From NCBI RefSeq assembly GCF_018860425.1, contig NZ_JAHKPI010000015.1, positions 310,001 to 374,000 on the forward strand: DNA of 64,000 nucleotides. The letters run 5' to 3'. The notes under the pieces are model-generated. The model ran no database searches, was not told the DNA's origin, and saw nothing but the letters and a program-made list of their open reading frames with translations. Source of the DNA: Marinobacter sp. F3R08 (GTDB lineage: Bacteria; Pseudomonadota; Gammaproteobacteria; Pseudomonadales; Oleiphilaceae). Below, in pieces: positions 54,065 to 63,284 of this stretch; position 1 is the stretch's first letter; every line of letters begins with the position of its first letter. The position numbers were made by a program, and so were the translations under genes.

Positions 54065-55639
54065 CTAGTTCAGCCCTCTGGCGGTGCCTTGTCCCCGTGG
54101 GTCGTGCATCGCCTCTTTGACCCCGTCGGCTGAGACCAGAAGAGCCCCGGCCTGGCCGGTCAACGGGCTTAATTCCGGAATGGTTTCAACCTGGTGTCCC
54201 CGTGCTGAAAGCTCTTCTCTGACCCAATCGGGCACTGATTTTTCCAGCTTGAGATTCTCACTGCTGCCAAAGAAACTTCGGCCAAGCAGAAATCGGGGAG
54301 CCTGGAGCGCAGTATCGATTGAGCAATGGTAGTCGATTAGCTGGGTTGCCAGCACCATTTGTGTCTGGGGCTGGCCGTCTCCGCCCTGGCTGCCAAAATA
54401 CCATTGGTCGCCGTCATCCGCGAGATAGCATGAGGGATTGAGCGTGTGTGCGGGGATCTTTCCTGGCGCCCAGCTATTGGGATGCCGGTCATCGGCACGA
54501 AAGCTCGCGGCCCGGTTCGACCACAGAACACCGGTATTCCCGACCATGCAGCCAGAGCCAAAGTCGTGAAACAGGCTTTGCATCAGGCAGGCGGTGCGTC
54601 CCTGGCCATCCGAGGCGGCCATCCAGATGGTGTCTGCCGGCTGTCCCTGCTCCTTCCAGGGCGCAGCTCGTGCAAGATCAATGTGTTCAAAGTTCTGCCG
54701 GGCTGCGGCTTCAGATAAGCGTTCCTGCAGCGGAAGGGGGAAGTACCGGGGGTCGGCAAGCTCCTGGTTGCGAATGGCCAGCTGGTTTTTGATGGCCTCG
54801 ACCAGACAGTGGTAATAGTCGGCACTGCCGTTCTCTGCCTTTGACAGTGGCATCTGATTCAGTGCTGCGAGTGCGCTGAGCGTATAGATGCCTTGAGTCG
54901 GTGGTGGGAAATTGTAGAGGAAGCCGTTCCGGTATCGGACCCGCAGCGGATCACCAACACTGGCACGGGTTCTGGCAAGATCATCGGCCGTCAGGCCATT
55001 GCCCATTTCTCTGAATCCCCGGGCAAGTTCCTGAGCAATGTCACCCTGATAAAAATCCTCGATTCCGGCCCGAGCCAGCTGTTCGAGGGTATTGCCCAGC
55101 TCTTGTTGATACAGTGTGCTTCCTTCAGGACGAAGTTGGCCATGAGCGTCGCAGCAGAGTCGTTGGAGGTCCGGTAGTTCTGAGATCAGCGTCTCTCTCT
55201 GGTGTTGCCAGAAGGCCTGGGATTGCGAGAGGGGGGTGCCCTGACGTGCGCGCTCGATGGCGGGCGCGAGTAATGTGGGCCAGGTCAGATTCGACCCCCA
55301 GGGCCCCTCGCTGATCGATTTGGCTTGCTGCCAAGCACGTAATGCGCCGGCGGTTGTTGCTGCCGAGGCCGGCCCCCGTTCCTTGATCTGCCCACCTTCG
55401 GGCAGGACCTGTCCGGCTTGTCCCAGCCCCATGATCACCTTGACGCCGTGGCCGTCGTTGATCATCAGCAAGGCATCGCCGCCGATGCCGGTCATGTGGG
55501 GGTAGCAGGCGGCCAGAGTCGCGCTGGCGGCCAGCACGGCATCAATGGCCGTGCCTCCGGCCTGAAGAATGTCGAGGCCGGTATCTGTTGCGGAAGCGTG
55601 TGGCGTACAGATGACGCCGCTGCGGGAACTCGCTTTCAT
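54065..55639 (-). CDS. Gamma-glutamyltransferase-family protein
   Basis: The 524-residue Ntn-hydrolase precursor has the family opening VICTPHASATDTGLDILQAGGTAIDAVLAASATLAACYPHMTGIGGDALLMI. Its likely autocleavage region is DTIWMAASDGQGRTACLMQSLFHDFGSGCMV. The expected nucleophile is the Thr in the DT pair. The classical TTH is absent, as in the GGT-like subgroup. It has no signal peptide, so it acts on imported gamma-glutamyl compounds in the cytoplasm. It overlaps the GntR gene by 4 bases. Confidence 0.87.
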   Translation of the reverse strand: MKASSRSGVICTPHASATDTGLDILQAGGTAIDAVLAASATLAACYPHMTGIGGDALLMINDGHGVKVIMGLGQAGQVLPEGGQIKERGPASAATTAGALRAWQQAKSISEGPWGSNLTWPTLLAPAIERARQGTPLSQSQAFWQHQRETLISELPDLQRLCCDAHGQLRPEGSTLYQQELGNTLEQLARAGIEDFYQGDIAQELARGFREMGNGLTADDLARTRASVGDPLRVRYRNGFLYNFPPPTQGIYTLSALAALNQMPLSKAENGSADYYHCLVEAIKNQLAIRNQELADPRYFPLPLQERLSEAAARQNFEHIDLARAAPWKEQGQPADTIWMAASDGQGRTACLMQSLFHDFGSGCMVGNTGVLWSNRAASFRADDRHPNSWAPGKIPAHTLNPSCYLADDGDQWYFGSQGGDGQPQTQMVLATQLIDYHCSIDTALQAPRFLLGRSFFGSSENLKLEKSVPDWVREELSARGHQVETIPELSPLTGQAGALLVSADGVKEAMHDPRGQGTARGLN

Positions 55640-56361
55640 ATATCCATTCCTTGTTCTGCCGGTGCGCCAATGCTTACCTCCGCGGGACGTTGCTGATGTT
55701 CCGCAATGAACTCGGCCGACATGGCGCTGACAGTCTGGACGTGGGCGCGCATCAACCGGGCGACACCGTCCCCGTCACCCGCGATAATGGCGCGCACGAT
55801 GGCGTCGTGTTCCTCCCAGGATTTACTCAACCGGTTGCTGAGTCGGAACTGCGCTCGTCGGAACGGGGCCAGACGGCTACGGGTGGTTTCGGCCAGCTGC
55901 TGCAGCTGAGGGCTGCGGGCAGCCTCAAAAATCAGGGTGTGGAAGGTATGATTGAACCGATCGTATTCGTCAGATGTACCATCCCGCACCAGGTGTATGG
56001 ACTCGCCGTGAAGGTGTTCCAGCGCCTCACGCTGGCGGCTGTTCATCCGCAATGCCGCGAGCCTGGCCAGCGACGCTTCGAGTTCGGCCATGGCTTCGTA
56101 TAAATCGGCCAGAGATTCCGGCGACTGGGTGGCCACGACCACACCACGATTGGGGCGGTGAGTGACCAGTCCCATGGCCGTGAGATGCCCGAATGTCTCC
56201 CGGATTGGTGTCCTGGAAACCCCGAAGCGCTCGGCGATCGTCTTGGCATCCAGTTTCGTACCGGGTGCCAGGCGGCCACTGACGATGTCGTCAGCCAGGT
56301 TCTGAACGATGGAGTCGACCACCGTGCCTTTGCGCGGGCTCACGGTTGCAGTGTCGCTCAT
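55636..56361 (-). CDS. GntR-family (FCD type) regulator of the peptide-uptake operon
   Basis: The 241-residue protein has the winged helix-turn-helix (DDIVSGRLAPGTKLDAKTIAERFGVSRTPIRETFGHLTAMGLVTHRPNRGVVV) and an FCD domain (DLYEAMAELEASLARLAAL, EHDAIVRAIIAGDGDGVARLM). It lies inside the operon, overlapping the ATPase and GGT genes by 4 bases each. This is unusual for a regulator and implies autoregulation with its target genes. Confidence 0.92.
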   Translation of the reverse strand: MSDTATVSPRKGTVVDSIVQNLADDIVSGRLAPGTKLDAKTIAERFGVSRTPIRETFGHLTAMGLVTHRPNRGVVVATQSPESLADLYEAMAELEASLARLAALRMNSRQREALEHLHGESIHLVRDGTSDEYDRFNHTFHTLIFEAARSPQLQQLAETTRSRLAPFRRAQFRLSNRLSKSWEEHDAIVRAIIAGDGDGVARLMRAHVQTVSAMSAEFIAEHQQRPAEVSIGAPAEQGMDI

Positions 56362-58055
56362 GAGGCTCCGTCCTGTACCAGGGCTGTTGTTTCAGACGCT
56401 GAAGCATCTGGCGCCGGCGGGTGTGGAATAGCCGCCAGCAGGCTGCGGGTGTAGTCGGTTTTCGGGGCGTCCATGATCTCGTGGGCATGCCCCTCCTCAA
56501 CGATTTCACCCTGCTGCATGACAATGATTCGATCGCACAGCAGCCGGACCACGTTGAGGTCATGGCTGATGAACAGATAGCTCATTCCAAGCCGGTGCTT
56601 GAGATCCTCCAGCAAATTCAGGACGACAGCCTGCACGGAGACGTCGAGCGCTGCAGTGGGCTCATCCAGAATCAGCAGTTCCGGCTCCATGGCGACGGCC
56701 CGGGCAATACCCACCCGGGCTTTTTGTCCGCCTGACAGCTGGTGCGGGAAACGGTTCAGCAATTCAACCGGCAGCCCCACCAGGGTGGCCAGTTCAAGAA
56801 TCCGGGCCTGTCGATCAGCGTCGGTCATATCGGGTGAGAGGCGCAGTAGCGGGTCGGCAATGGAGCGCTCGGCACTCCAGCGCGGGTTCAGGCTGTCGGT
56901 CGGATCCTGAAACACCATTTGCAACTTTCCACGCAGAGCGTGACGGGCAAACTGCTTGGCCGGTATGGCGGCAATGTCCTGGCCAAGAAACTCGATCGAG
57001 CCTTCAGTGGTGTCCAGCAGGCGCATAATCATGGAGGAGGTTGTGGATTTGCCGCAGCCACTTTCACCTACTAATCCGAGGCTTTCGCCTTTGCGAATGT
57101 CGAAGGACAGGTCTCGCACTGCGATGTGATGATTACCGCTGCCGGGCTTGCCAAACTCTTTCTTCAATGACTTTACCGAGAGCAGGGCGGCTCCGGGTTC
57201 GGTGGAAGCCGGCAGAGCCAGGGCCTGGGCTTGCTGTTCCGGAGTCAGCAGGTCGCGCACGTAGGAGTCGCGGTGCGGTGTGGCATTCAGGAGTTGCTTT
57301 GTATAGGCCTTTTGAGGTGCATTGAACAGGGCCTGCGACGTGTTCTGTTCAACCACGTGACCTTTTTCCATCACCACCAGTCGGTCGCAATAGGCGGCGG
57401 CCAGCCCCAGATCATGGGTGATCAGAATCGTGGACATATTGAACCTGGCTGTCAGTTCAGAAATCAGGTCCATGACGGCTTTCTGAGTGGTTACATCCAG
57501 CCCGGTCGTGGGTTCGTCGGCGATCAGCAATTGCGGTTTGCAGGCCAGGGCCATGGCGATTACAACGCGTTGGCACATGCCGCCGGACAGTTCGAACGGA
57601 TAGGCTTCGAAGCGCTTCTCGGCATCCTTGATTTTCACTGCGAGGAGCATCTCGATGGCTTTGTCCCGAGCCGTCGACCGGGTCGCCTGGTTGTGTTGCA
57701 CCAGCACATCGGCGATTTGCTGGCCAACTTTGCGAATCGGATTCAACGCGGCGCGGGGATTCTGGAAAATCATCGAGATCTCGCGGCCGCGGATGTCCCG
57801 CATATCCCGCTCCGAGATCTTGTGCATCGACATGCCGCCGTAGGATATTTTTCCGCCTGCGATCTTGCCGGCGCGATCCAGAATGTTCATCACCGCATAA
57901 GAGGTCACCGATTTTCCGGATCCGGATTCGCCCACGATTCCAAGGGTCTCGCCTTTGGCAACAGACAGGGAGATGGAATCAATCGCCCGAACAGTGCCCC
58001 GCCGGGTGGCAAAATCGACACTCAGGCGCTGGATATCAAGTAAAGGGGGAGTCAT
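56358..58055 (-). CDS. Oligopeptide ABC transporter ATPase, DppD-DppF fusion
   Basis: The 565-residue protein carries two complete ABC ATPases. The first (1-~265) has Walker [10 protein letters not shown] (41-49) and signature LSGGMCQRV. The second (from ~295) has GESGCGKST and [32 protein letters not shown]. Fused DppDF/OppDF forms are common. It powers the DppBC-like permeases encoded just upstream. Confidence 0.94.
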   Translation of the reverse strand: MTPPLLDIQRLSVDFATRRGTVRAIDSISLSVAKGETLGIVGESGSGKSVTSYAVMNILDRAGKIAGGKISYGGMSMHKISERDMRDIRGREISMIFQNPRAALNPIRKVGQQIADVLVQHNQATRSTARDKAIEMLLAVKIKDAEKRFEAYPFELSGGMCQRVVIAMALACKPQLLIADEPTTGLDVTTQKAVMDLISELTARFNMSTILITHDLGLAAAYCDRLVVMEKGHVVEQNTSQALFNAPQKAYTKQLLNATPHRDSYVRDLLTPEQQAQALALPASTEPGAALLSVKSLKKEFGKPGSGNHHIAVRDLSFDIRKGESLGLVGESGCGKSTTSSMIMRLLDTTEGSIEFLGQDIAAIPAKQFARHALRGKLQMVFQDPTDSLNPRWSAERSIADPLLRLSPDMTDADRQARILELATLVGLPVELLNRFPHQLSGGQKARVGIARAVAMEPELLILDEPTAALDVSVQAVVLNLLEDLKHRLGMSYLFISHDLNVVRLLCDRIIVMQQGEIVEEGHAHEIMDAPKTDYTRSLLAAIPHPPAPDASASETTALVQDGAS

Positions 58056-58088
58056 GGTGGTTCCTTAACAATGTCCTGAAGGTTTGCC

Positions 58089-59000
58089 TTAGGTCCGACG
58101 CTGCGGATCGACCAGGTCCCGGAGGCCATCGCCGATAAGGTTGAAGGTGAATACCGCCAGCATCAGTGCCAGGCCAGGGAAGACCACAAGCCACCATTCG
58201 CCAGAAATAATGAAATTGGCGCCTTCTGCTACCAGAATGCCCCACTCCGGCATGGGGGGCTGAACACCCAGCCCGATGAAGGACAGCCCGGCCGCATTCA
58301 GGATGGCCCAGCCCATATTGAGAGAAATCTGAACCATCATCGGCGGCAGGGTATTCGGGAAAATATGGCCGAACAGTACCCGCAGTTCGGAATTGCCCGA
58401 CAGCCTGGCCGCCTGTACAAAGCCCGCATTCCGGCGAATGCTCACTTCGGCTCGAGCCATCCGGGCGTAGAAAGGCAGGTTGATGATGGCAGTTGCGTAG
58501 ACAATGTTTTCGATGGAGTTACCAGCGGCCGCCACGATTCCCATGGCCAGAACGAAGAGGGGAAAGGCCATGATCGTATCCATCAGCCGTCCGGAGATTC
58601 TGTCCGTCCAGCCCCCGAAATAGCCGGCGAAGCATCCGATGATCGAACCAAAAACGAAGGACAGCGCCACCGCGGAGACGGAGATCAGAAGATCCAGCCG
58701 GGTTGCCACGACAACGCGTGAAAACACGTCCCGGCCCAGGTGGTCGGTGCCAAACCAGTGGTTGACCCCGGGCGGCTGCAGCGCAGGCCCAACTCCGGTG
58801 GCCACCGGATCGAAAGGCACCAGGTAGGGGCCAAATATCGCGACGGCAATGAGGCCAAAGAACAGGCCAAAGGAGACCCCGGTCAGCGGGTTTTCGGCCA
58901 TGATGTAACGCAGGTGATGCCAGTAGCCCTCGCGGGATTGAGCGCGCTGACTGGTGGACGGGGTGATTGCCAGATTGCTCATATTAGCTGTCCTCGCCAA
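58089..59000 (-). CDS. Oligopeptide ABC permease (DppC-like)
   Basis: The 303-residue protein has a long cytoplasmic N terminus, the NHWFGTDHLGRDVFSRVVVATRLDLLISV entry typical of DppC/OppC, and the EAA loop RAEVSIRRNAGFVQAARLSGNSELRVLFGHIFPNTLPP. Its start overlaps the end of the DppB-like gene by 17 bases. It is followed by the fused ATPase gene. Confidence 0.93.
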   Translation of the reverse strand: MARTANMSNLAITPSTSQRAQSREGYWHHLRYIMAENPLTGVSFGLFFGLIAVAIFGPYLVPFDPVATGVGPALQPPGVNHWFGTDHLGRDVFSRVVVATRLDLLISVSAVALSFVFGSIIGCFAGYFGGWTDRISGRLMDTIMAFPLFVLAMGIVAAAGNSIENIVYATAIINLPFYARMARAEVSIRRNAGFVQAARLSGNSELRVLFGHIFPNTLPPMMVQISLNMGWAILNAAGLSFIGLGVQPPMPEWGILVAEGANFIISGEWWLVVFPGLALMLAVFTFNLIGDGLRDLVDPQRRT

Positions 59001-60012
59001 CGCGCGGGTCGATCAGGGTGTAGGTCACGTCGATCAGCAGATTGAGTGCCACGAACAACAGCGCCATGGAAAGCACAAAACCCTGAACCGCGGCGTAATC
59101 TGAGACCACCAGTGCTTCAACCGCAAATGAGCCGATGCCTGGCCATGCGAATACTTTCTCGACCAGCACATTAGCGCCAAGTACGAATGAAAAGACCATG
59201 CCCAGGGTGGTGATCACCGGCAGCAGTGCGTTTCGGAATGCGTAGGTGATCAGTACCCTGCGACGGCTCAGCCCGGCAGCCCGGGCCGTGCGCACGTAGT
59301 CGCTGGCCAGGGTTTGCAGCATGGCCGCCCGGGTCATACGGGCAATGGGCGCCAGAGTGAACAGGGCAAGGGTGATCAGCGGCAAGGCCATCTGTGCAAG
59401 GGATGCCTTGAGCAGAGCCCAGTCACCGGCAATCACTGAATCAATGGTGTAAAACCCGGTTATCGGTTCAGGCGGTAAAAACATCATGTCGAGCCGGCCC
59501 ATGGGTGGCGGTGCCCAGCCCAGCAGGTAGTAGAAGACATACAGCAATGCCAGACCGGTAAAGAAGGTTGGCAGGGAGACCCCCGCTGTTACCAGGAAGC
59601 GGCAGAGGTGGTCCACCCAGGAGTTTGGCCGGGTTGCAGCCAGAACGCCCAGAGGGACGGCGATGATAAGGGCAAGGAGTAGTGCCCCCAGGGTCAGTTC
59701 CAGTGAAGCAGGAAGTCGCTTGGCCAGCTCCTGGGTTACCGTTTGGCCGGTCGAGATGGCAACGCCCAGATCGCCTTGCAGCAGATCACCTACGTAGGTG
59801 ACAAACTGCATCGGCATGGGCTGATCCAGGCCAAGGTTTTCCCGGACCTGCTCAATCGATTCTGCATCGGCCATATCCCCGGCGAAGTAGGCGGCCGGAT
59901 CCCCGGGCAATGCCCGGGTCAGGATGAAGCACACGACCAATATACCGAAGATCGTAGGTATGGCCTGCAGCACACGGGTAAGAACCCGTTTGGATTTAAC
60001 ACCCAGAGACAC
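58984..60012 (-). CDS. Oligopeptide ABC permease (DppB-like)
   Basis: The 342-residue protein has about six spans, the N-terminal GILVVCFILTRALPGDPAAYFAG and the cytoplasmic loop TRAAMLQTLASDYVRTARAAGLSRRRVLITYAFRNALLPVIT typical of DppB. It pairs with the DppC-like protein to form the membrane channel. Confidence 0.93.
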   Translation of the reverse strand: MSLGVKSKRVLTRVLQAIPTIFGILVVCFILTRALPGDPAAYFAGDMADAESIEQVRENLGLDQPMPMQFVTYVGDLLQGDLGVAISTGQTVTQELAKRLPASLELTLGALLLALIIAVPLGVLAATRPNSWVDHLCRFLVTAGVSLPTFFTGLALLYVFYYLLGWAPPPMGRLDMMFLPPEPITGFYTIDSVIAGDWALLKASLAQMALPLITLALFTLAPIARMTRAAMLQTLASDYVRTARAAGLSRRRVLITYAFRNALLPVITTLGMVFSFVLGANVLVEKVFAWPGIGSFAVEALVVSDYAAVQGFVLSMALLFVALNLLIDVTYTLIDPRVGEDS

Positions 60013-60034
60013 AGTGAACTCCTTGTTTAATGGA

Positions 60035-61654
60035 TCAGGCAGGCTTCAACGGACGGATATCCATCTGACGGTGGAACCAGTATTCGTAGCCTTCCACTCC
60101 GTCTTTAAACGCCACGTTCAGGGTCGGCTGCCAGAGCGGAATACGTGGAATGTCGTCGAAGGCGATCTCGATCATCCGGGTCACGTTCGGAGCGTAATCC
60201 GGGTGAGATACGGCCATGTCGAGCGTATCGTCGATCAGTTTGGCCATCTCGGGATTGTCGTAGTTGTAGGAGTTGAACAGGTTGCCCTTGATGTAGGCCC
60301 AGAAGAAGTAATAGTCCGGTGTGTTCAGCCAGCCGCCGAAGTTCTCCAGGTGCAGGGGCAGCTTCTTCTCAACCAGGGCAATGGTGCGCCAGTTGGCGCC
60401 CGGAATTTTCTCGATATTGGCCTTGATGCCAATCTCCGCGAGACCTTGCTGGATCAGCAGGGCTGTGGGCTCGGCCCAATCGGCTACCGACAGGTTAAAT
60501 GACAGGGGCACCTCGAAGCCGTCTTTGTAGTCGGTCTGTGCCATCAGCGCACGCGCTTTCTCCAGGTTTTGCTCATAGGGCGATTTCTGCGGCCAGGCAA
60601 TGCTGCTCACCTGATCTTCTCCGCCCCACATTGGCACGCCCTGGCCATAGGCGGCCTGTTCAAAGATCTTTTCATAGGGAATGGACCAGGCTACGGCCTG
60701 ACGCACCCGCTTGTCTTTGAACGGCTCAAAGTCGAGGTTGGTGCAGAGGGAGTAAATGCAGTTCTCGATCGGTGTACTGACAACTTTTACCCCGGGCTTC
60801 TCAGCGAGTTCCTTGGCGTCTTTGTTGGGGATGTCCTGGGATGCGGAGACACTGCCACGCTCGATCAGTGCCCGTCGGGTGGACTGTGCCGGCACTTCTC
60901 TCAGCATGACGCGCTGGTAGCCGGGGAGAGGGCCGCAGGCCCAGTTGTCGTTGCGTTCGTAAACCAGCTGCTCGCCGGCGTTCCAGCGTAAAACCTTGAA
61001 CGCACCGGAGCCTGCGGGGTTGCGGTGCAGATACTCGGTTGCCCATGGATCGTCTGCCGTGGCATTGGCTTTGGCCACTTCGGAGTTGATCACAATCGGG
61101 ATCGGAGTTGCCAGATCAGGCAATGCCAGTTTTGAGGGGAACGGCAGCGTGATCTGGAAGGTATGATCATCAATTGCCTTGAACTGATCCGGAGACTCAA
61201 GCCGGCCCGCCTTCATCTGGACCGTCGGAAAGCCTCCGAGGGAAACCGCGCGGTCCAGGGACCATTTGACGTCGTGGGCGGTCACCGGCTTGCCGTCCCA
61301 GAAGGTAGCGTTTTTGCGGATTTTGAAAGTCATCACGGTGCCGTCTTCGCTGGTCTCCCAGGATTCGGCCAGTTCAGGCTGAACGTTGCTGTAGTCGTAG
61401 CTGAGAGAGCCATCGCCAGTGGCCTTGGTGCCAAAGCTGACTAGGCGGTCGTAACAGTTGATCGCAACCTGGTAACTCGCGCGATTGGTGCCGGAGCGAT
61501 GAATGTCGAGACTGTTGATGGTGCCCCCGAAAACCACAACTGCGGTCTCGTTGGAGGCCGCTTGCGCAGCTCTTGGCAGCAATTGGCTGAGGGGTAAAAG
61601 GCTGGCACTGACAGATAGGGTAGTGGCGCTTTTAAGGAAATCACGACGATTCAT
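60035..61654 (-). CDS. Family 5 oligopeptide-binding protein with a Tat-type signal
   Basis: The start at 61654 (MNRRDFLKSATTLSVSAS) gives a twin-arginine signal peptide ending near AAQA-ASN, followed by the family 5 solute-binding fold (PELAESWETSEDGTVMTFKIRKNATFWDGKPVTAHDVKWSLDRA). It is the first gene of the operon and follows GGAG. Ligands of family 5 proteins include di- and oligopeptides and glutathione. The downstream GGT-like enzyme hints at gamma-glutamyl peptides. Confidence 0.92.
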   Translation of the reverse strand: MNRRDFLKSATTLSVSASLLPLSQLLPRAAQAASNETAVVVFGGTINSLDIHRSGTNRASYQVAINCYDRLVSFGTKATGDGSLSYDYSNVQPELAESWETSEDGTVMTFKIRKNATFWDGKPVTAHDVKWSLDRAVSLGGFPTVQMKAGRLESPDQFKAIDDHTFQITLPFPSKLALPDLATPIPIVINSEVAKANATADDPWATEYLHRNPAGSGAFKVLRWNAGEQLVYERNDNWACGPLPGYQRVMLREVPAQSTRRALIERGSVSASQDIPNKDAKELAEKPGVKVVSTPIENCIYSLCTNLDFEPFKDKRVRQAVAWSIPYEKIFEQAAYGQGVPMWGGEDQVSSIAWPQKSPYEQNLEKARALMAQTDYKDGFEVPLSFNLSVADWAEPTALLIQQGLAEIGIKANIEKIPGANWRTIALVEKKLPLHLENFGGWLNTPDYYFFWAYIKGNLFNSYNYDNPEMAKLIDDTLDMAVSHPDYAPNVTRMIEIAFDDIPRIPLWQPTLNVAFKDGVEGYEYWFHRQMDIRPLKPA

Positions 61655-61692
61655 GTTGCATGCTCCATAGGGTCGAAGATGCTTCAAGAACA

Positions 61693-61708
61693 GCAGTTAC
61701 TGTGCCAC
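61693..61708 (-). promoter_or_regulatory. Sigma54-like promoter of the peptide-uptake operon
   Basis: The minus strand reads TGGCAC-N5-CTGCT, one mismatch (C for the first T of TTGCT) from the RpoN consensus, with exact GG-GC spacing. The expected transcript start is near 61682, a 28-nt leader, similar to the 31-nt leader of the other sigma54-driven binding-protein gene. Confidence 0.6.
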
Positions 61709-61946
61709 TTTGGTCTTTTAGAAAAAAATGCAATAAAAACAATCAGGTTGTATTTTTCAGGAGAAGTGAAGGCAAAATCTGGACTAAATATCGAATTTTG
61801 CATGCACATAAATGGTTCGATATTGCGCTCGTGGCACCAAGACAATGCTCTGCCCAAAAACCTGGTTTGATTCTGGTCAAACGAGTCGCCCCATGATTTG
61901 TTAGCCTTCACCCCATTGAAAGCCCCGGTTATGGAGAGGGAGCACC

Positions 61947-63284
61947 GTGCCAAAGCATCACGAATTTATAGAGGAATCGAGAAAACAATGGAGCTCAGAG
62001 CCTGCGTTTGTAGCCTCTATGGCTGCAGCAGCCGTGGGGCTGGGGAACCTGTGGCGGTTTCCTTACATGGTCGGGGAGAACGGTGGTGGCGCTTTTGTGG
62101 TGGCGTATCTGCTGGCGCTGATTGTGGTGGTTTTGCCCATCATGATTCTGGAAGTGTCTGCAGGTCGGCTCTCCAAGGGAAGTACGGTCCAGACCTACCG
62201 GCAGGTGAACCGCTTCGGGATGATGTACGGCTGGTTTGTGGTGCTGATTACCATGGCCATTACCAGCTATTATCTGGTGATTACCGGCTGGACCCTTGGC
62301 TATGCCGTGGATGCTGCGACAAACAATCTTCGGGTATTTGGCGACTTTACCGAAGGGTATAACTCGCTCTGGTACTTCTTCGCTGTCACCGTGTTAGGGG
62401 CGATCATCCTTGCCAAGGATGTGACCGCCATTGAGCTGATGTCGAAGATCCTCATGCCGGTGTTGATCATTGTGATGATCGGGTTGGTGATCTTTGCCAG
62501 TCGCACACCTGGTTGGGAGCAGACCAAGATTTTCTTTTTTCAGGTGGATTGGAGCCGGCTGGCCGACGGCAAGCTTTGGGCATTTGCCTTCGGGCAGGCG
62601 TTCTACACTCTGGCGATTGGTCAGGGGTATCTGGTGACCTATGGCAGTTTTATCCCGCGACAGACCCATGTGCCCCGGGCTTGTCTGATTGTTGCAGGTA
62701 CAGAGACGAGTGTGGCGTTGCTGGCCGGCTGGATGATTTTCCCGTTTGTGTTCAGCCTTGGCATGGAGCCTACGGAGGGCAGCCAGCTGGCGTTTGTGAC
62801 CATGCCCCGGGTGTTCGAGGGTATGGTTGGCGGTTACTGGGTAGGTACGCTGTTTTTCAGTCTGTTCTTTATGGCTGCATTCAGTTCGAGTCTGGCGGGG
62901 CTGAAGGTAATGATTGCGGCTGTGGCGGAGGAATTCCGGCTGAGCAATGGCCGGGCTGTCAGTCTTGTTACCCTGGTCATGTTATTGCTGGGTACGGCAT
63001 CTGCGCTGAGTTTTACGCCGCTGGAATGGACTATTGCCGGGGAGCCCGTGCTGGATGTAATTGATCGGGTGGCCGGTGGGAATGTCATTATATTCTCAGG
63101 CGTGTTGGGCGCCGCCATGTTTTGCTGGTTTATTCCGCCCGAAAAGATCCGGACAGTGCTGGGCACCGAGAGCCGTTGGTGGGAGTGGCGGATGTACCTG
63201 GTTGGCCGCTACCTGCCGCTGGTGATGTTGCTGTGGATTGCGCTGACCTATGCCCTTAACCAGCTGGGAGTCACCCCGGCCTGA
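61947..63284 (+). CDS. Neurotransmitter:sodium symporter (NSS) family transporter
   Basis: The 445-residue inner-membrane protein has 11-12 spans and the NSS sodium/substrate site [28 protein letters not shown] at about residues 27-54. It imports an amino acid with sodium, as LeuT or TnaT do. The GTG start at 61947 follows a GGAGAGGGAG ribosome site. Its 3' end overlaps the convergent sigma54-activator gene by 14 bases. Confidence 0.93.
   Translation: MPKHHEFIEESRKQWSSEPAFVASMAAAAVGLGNLWRFPYMVGENGGGAFVVAYLLALIVVVLPIMILEVSAGRLSKGSTVQTYRQVNRFGMMYGWFVVLITMAITSYYLVITGWTLGYAVDAATNNLRVFGDFTEGYNSLWYFFAVTVLGAIILAKDVTAIELMSKILMPVLIIVMIGLVIFASRTPGWEQTKIFFFQVDWSRLADGKLWAFAFGQAFYTLAIGQGYLVTYGSFIPRQTHVPRACLIVAGTETSVALLAGWMIFPFVFSLGMEPTEGSQLAFVTMPRVFEGMVGGYWVGTLFFSLFFMAAFSSSLAGLKVMIAAVAEEFRLSNGRAVSLVTLVMLLLGTASALSFTPLEWTIAGEPVLDVIDRVAGGNVIIFSGVLGAAMFCWFIPPEKIRTVLGTESRWWEWRMYLVGRYLPLVMLLWIALTYALNQLGVTPA

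Noticed and set aside
61831..61850. TGGCAC on the plus strand before the NSS gene as a sigma54 promoter
   Set aside because: The nearest GC is two bases too far from GG, and no TTGC box is present.
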